This document shows, piece after piece, positions 62,351 to 64,000 of a stretch of DNA of 64,000 bases. Numbering within the stretch: the first letter of the stretch is position 1; every line of letters begins with the position of its first letter. The stretch covers positions 1-64,000 of the forward strand of contig JAILLN010000013.1 of NCBI GenBank assembly GCA_024693135.1, written 5' to 3'. The stretch is from Lachnospiraceae bacterium. Lineage in GTDB: Bacteria > Bacillota > Clostridia > Lachnospirales > Lachnospiraceae. Under the pieces are notes generated by a model. That model made no database searches, had not been told where the DNA came from, and saw only the letters and a list, made by a program, of their open reading frames with translations. The position numbers were made by a program, and so were the translations under genes.

Positions 62351-63137
62351 ATCCGTAAATTCCCCTTACTGACACCTCTCCTGCGTACACCGAATCCATG
62401 CTTCCATCATCCCGGATGATCAAAAGCTCTCCCTTTTCATTAATCCCTACTGCCTCTGCCTCATATTGCCCCTTCGGATCCATGACACAGACGCGTCTTC
62501 CGTTATTCACACAGGCCTGATCATAATTGTCTTTCAGCTCCGCCAGGGTTCCGGTCTTAAGAAAGACCGCATAATATTTTTCAAACCGTTCCAGAATGGA
62601 TGCCATCACCCTCTCACAGGACTGTTTTTTTCCGCTTTCCAAAAAGAGGGAAGCTGCCCTGTCCCTTATTTCCTCGGGGAAGCCTTCCGTATTCACATTG
62701 ATGCCGACGCCGATCACGATTTCGGGCGGATCCGCCCCACAGACCTTCATTTCGGTCAGGATGCCGCAGATCTTCTTCCCCTTCACCACGATGTCATTCG
62801 GCCATTTGATGCCAGTCAAGATCCCTGATGCCTCCTTGATCCCTTCCGCACAAGCCAGGGCCATGACCAGGGTCAGCCGCGGTGCGGCAGACGGTGAAAT
62901 ATCTGGACGGAGCAATATGCTCATGGCGATGTTCCCTCCGGATACGGAATCCCAGCTCCTTCCCTTCCTTCCCTTTCCCTTGGTCTGGAAATCAGCCATG
63001 ACCAGAAGCCCTTCCTCTGCTCCGTTTCCTGCCCTTCGAAATGCCTCATCATTGGTAGAGTCGATCTCATGGAAGGCCAGGGTCTGCCTTCCGATCCATT
63101 TTGTATGAAGTTCTTTTTGGAGGATCCCGGTATTCAT
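62343..63137 (-). CDS. birA: Biotin--[acetyl-CoA-carboxylase] ligase
   Basis: 264 residues. Attaches biotin to carrier proteins via biotinyl-AMP. Catalytic loop GKGRKGRSW (54-62), IKWPNDIV with the adenylate-binding region and GVGINVN. The N-terminal helix-turn-helix of bifunctional BirA is absent, so it is a monofunctional ligase without repressor activity. It overlaps the small membrane-protein gene (ATGA) and DUF6145. Confidence 0.93.
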   Translation of the reverse strand: MNTGILQKELHTKWIGRQTLAFHEIDSTNDEAFRRAGNGAEEGLLVMADFQTKGKGRKGRSWDSVSGGNIAMSILLRPDISPSAAPRLTLVMALACAEGIKEASGILTGIKWPNDIVVKGKKICGILTEMKVCGADPPEIVIGVGINVNTEGFPEEIRDRAASLFLESGKKQSCERVMASILERFEKYYAVFLKTGTLAELKDNYDQACVNNGRRVCVMDPKGQYEAEAVGINEKGELLIIRDDGSMDSVYAGEVSVRGIYGYA

Positions 63138-63412
63138 GCAGGCAGCCGGATCATCCCTGCGGCTAGGAGACTTGATGCGGTCAGAAAAACAGACAGGAAG
63201 CAGAAAAGAAAAGCACGGATCCGGCTATGGGGGAAAGCCTTTGCCGCATTCAACAGAAACATGACAGCTCCCAATGCAAATACAACGGCGCAGGTTTCCC
63301 CTCCGCCGTTTTCCTTCAGGATCGCAAGCACCGCCAAAACGATGATCGCCAATCCGATCACCATATTCAGCAGATCGATCCACATTCCTTTGTTGTTCAG
63401 GCTGATCCTCAT
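63134..63412 (-). CDS. Small two- or three-helix membrane protein
   Basis: 92 residues from MRISLNNKGM, whose ATG overlaps the stop of the carbamoyltransferase gene (ATGA). Hydrophobic helices at about 12-32, 43-57 and 66-88. No recognised family; conserved position before birA is the only clue. Confidence 0.7.
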   Translation of the reverse strand: MRISLNNKGMWIDLLNMVIGLAIIVLAVLAILKENGGGETCAVVFALGAVMFLLNAAKAFPHSRIRAFLFCFLSVFLTASSLLAAGMIRLPA

Positions 63413-64000
63413 CCAATTTCCCAATCAGCCAGCGTCGCCGCCATCACGGCCTTGATGGTATGCATGCGGTTTTCCGCTTCATCAAAGACAGAAGCGCTGT
63501 ACTTTTGAAATACCTCGTCCGTGACCTCCATCTCCGTCAAAGAGAACTGCTTTCCCTTCTCTGCGCCGATCTTGGTCTTCAGATCATGAAAGGCCGGCAG
63601 GCAGTGAAGGAAGATCGAGCCCTTGGCCGTCCGTTTCATCCGATCCATCGTCACCCGGTAGGGGGTAAGATCCCGTATCCTTTCCTCCCAGACCTCATCC
63701 GGCTCTCCCATGGAAACCCATACATCCGTATATACAGCATCTGCATCCGCCACCATTGCTTCCGCATCCTCTGAAAGGCAGATGCTGCCCCCGCTTTCCT
63801 CCGCCCAGGCTTCACATTCCGCCACAAGGGCAGGATCCGGAAAGTACTTTCCCGGAGCGGCTATACGGAAATTAAGGCCAAGCTTGGCGCAGCCGATCAT
63901 CAGGGAATTGCCCATATTATACCTGGCATCCCCCATATAGGTCAGGGTCCTTCCCTTGAGCTCGCCAAAATACTCCTTCATGGTCAGCATATCTGCCAGG
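63409..64000 (-). CDS. argF: Ornithine carbamoyltransferase, 3' part (runs off right edge)
   Basis: The last 197 codons or so, open to the window edge (…LADMLTMKEYFGELKG). The ornithine-binding HCLPAFHD motif and the DVWVSMGE segment mark the C-terminal domain. Converts ornithine and carbamoyl phosphate to citrulline, in arginine synthesis or the deiminase pathway; which one cannot be told without the rest of the locus. Followed with 4-base overlap by the small membrane-protein gene. Confidence 0.92.
   Translation of the reverse strand, partial: LADMLTMKEYFGELKGRTLTYMGDARYNMGNSLMIGCAKLGLNFRIAAPGKYFPDPALVAECEAWAEESGGSICLSEDAEAMVADADAVYTDVWVSMGEPDEVWEERIRDLTPYRVTMDRMKRTAKGSIFLHCLPAFHDLKTKIGAEKGKQFSLTEMEVTDEVFQKYSASVFDEAENRMHTIKAVMAATLADWEIG

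Noticed and set aside
62343-63137. Truncated birA
   Set aside because: The protein starts normally before the ligase domain; monofunctional ligases without the DNA-binding domain are common.

Overview
The window looks like a chromosomal segment of a strictly anaerobic, moderately GC-rich Firmicute, most likely a Lachnospiraceae-type clostridium. The case for this rests on an extended rho with an acidic/basic insert, a minCDE cluster, pyruvate formate-lyase under a Rex-like operator, a CIRCE-controlled clpB, MsmX-dependent type sugar ABC systems without their own ATPase, and a birA / DUF6145 / dusB gene string. Almost everything from 0.65 to 53.3 kb is on the minus strand; a plus-strand island follows (Ca-binding-like protein, tRNA-Thr, two ABC half-transporters), and the last 5 kb return to the minus strand. 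Coordinates come from reading the sequence; family assignments come from motifs and not from database searches.

Left part (0-18 kb): housekeeping genes rho, rarA, minE-minD-minC, then a tightly overlapping set reading pflA > TerB-N/TerB-C protein > BrxD-like ATPase > Lhr/BrxHI-like helicase > DUF3810 metalloprotease-like membrane protein. The middle three form a Ter-associated DNA-processing triad and are the best candidate for an unexplored system here. pflB and clpB follow, each with readable control elements (Rex-type sites; CIRCE plus a leader hairpin).

18-28 kb: an operon with 4-base overlaps encodes an MFS transporter, a sensor [FeFe]-hydrogenase-like hybrid kinase that lacks its ATPase domain, a GT2 glycosyltransferase and a YfhO-type membrane protein. 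Upstream lie two COG0523-type GTPases, one with a 34-histidine tract. 28-33 kb: the protein quality-control string tig-clpP-clpX-engB, then a DJ-1-like protein and a CYTH protein.

33-53 kb: a large alpha-glucan/sucrose utilisation region: malQ, permeases, two paralogous binding lipoproteins, two LacI regulators, GH32, two GH13_31 alpha-glucosidases, an amylosucrase-like GH13 and glycogen phosphorylase. An MBOAT/SGNH O-acyltransferase pair is inserted in the same operon. Several transcripts carry clear hairpin terminators and inverted-repeat operators.

53-64 kb: a Ca-binding-motif protein, a second copy of a long palindromic repeat whose first copy is at the left edge, tRNA-Thr(GGT), an asymmetric heterodimeric ABC exporter, a UlaG-like hydrolase, a lipoprotein, a decayed 5'-nucleotidase end, then dusB, DUF6145, birA, a small membrane protein and the 3' part of ornithine carbamoyltransferase, which runs off the right edge. 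No CRISPR array, rRNA, prophage or intact insertion sequence was seen.
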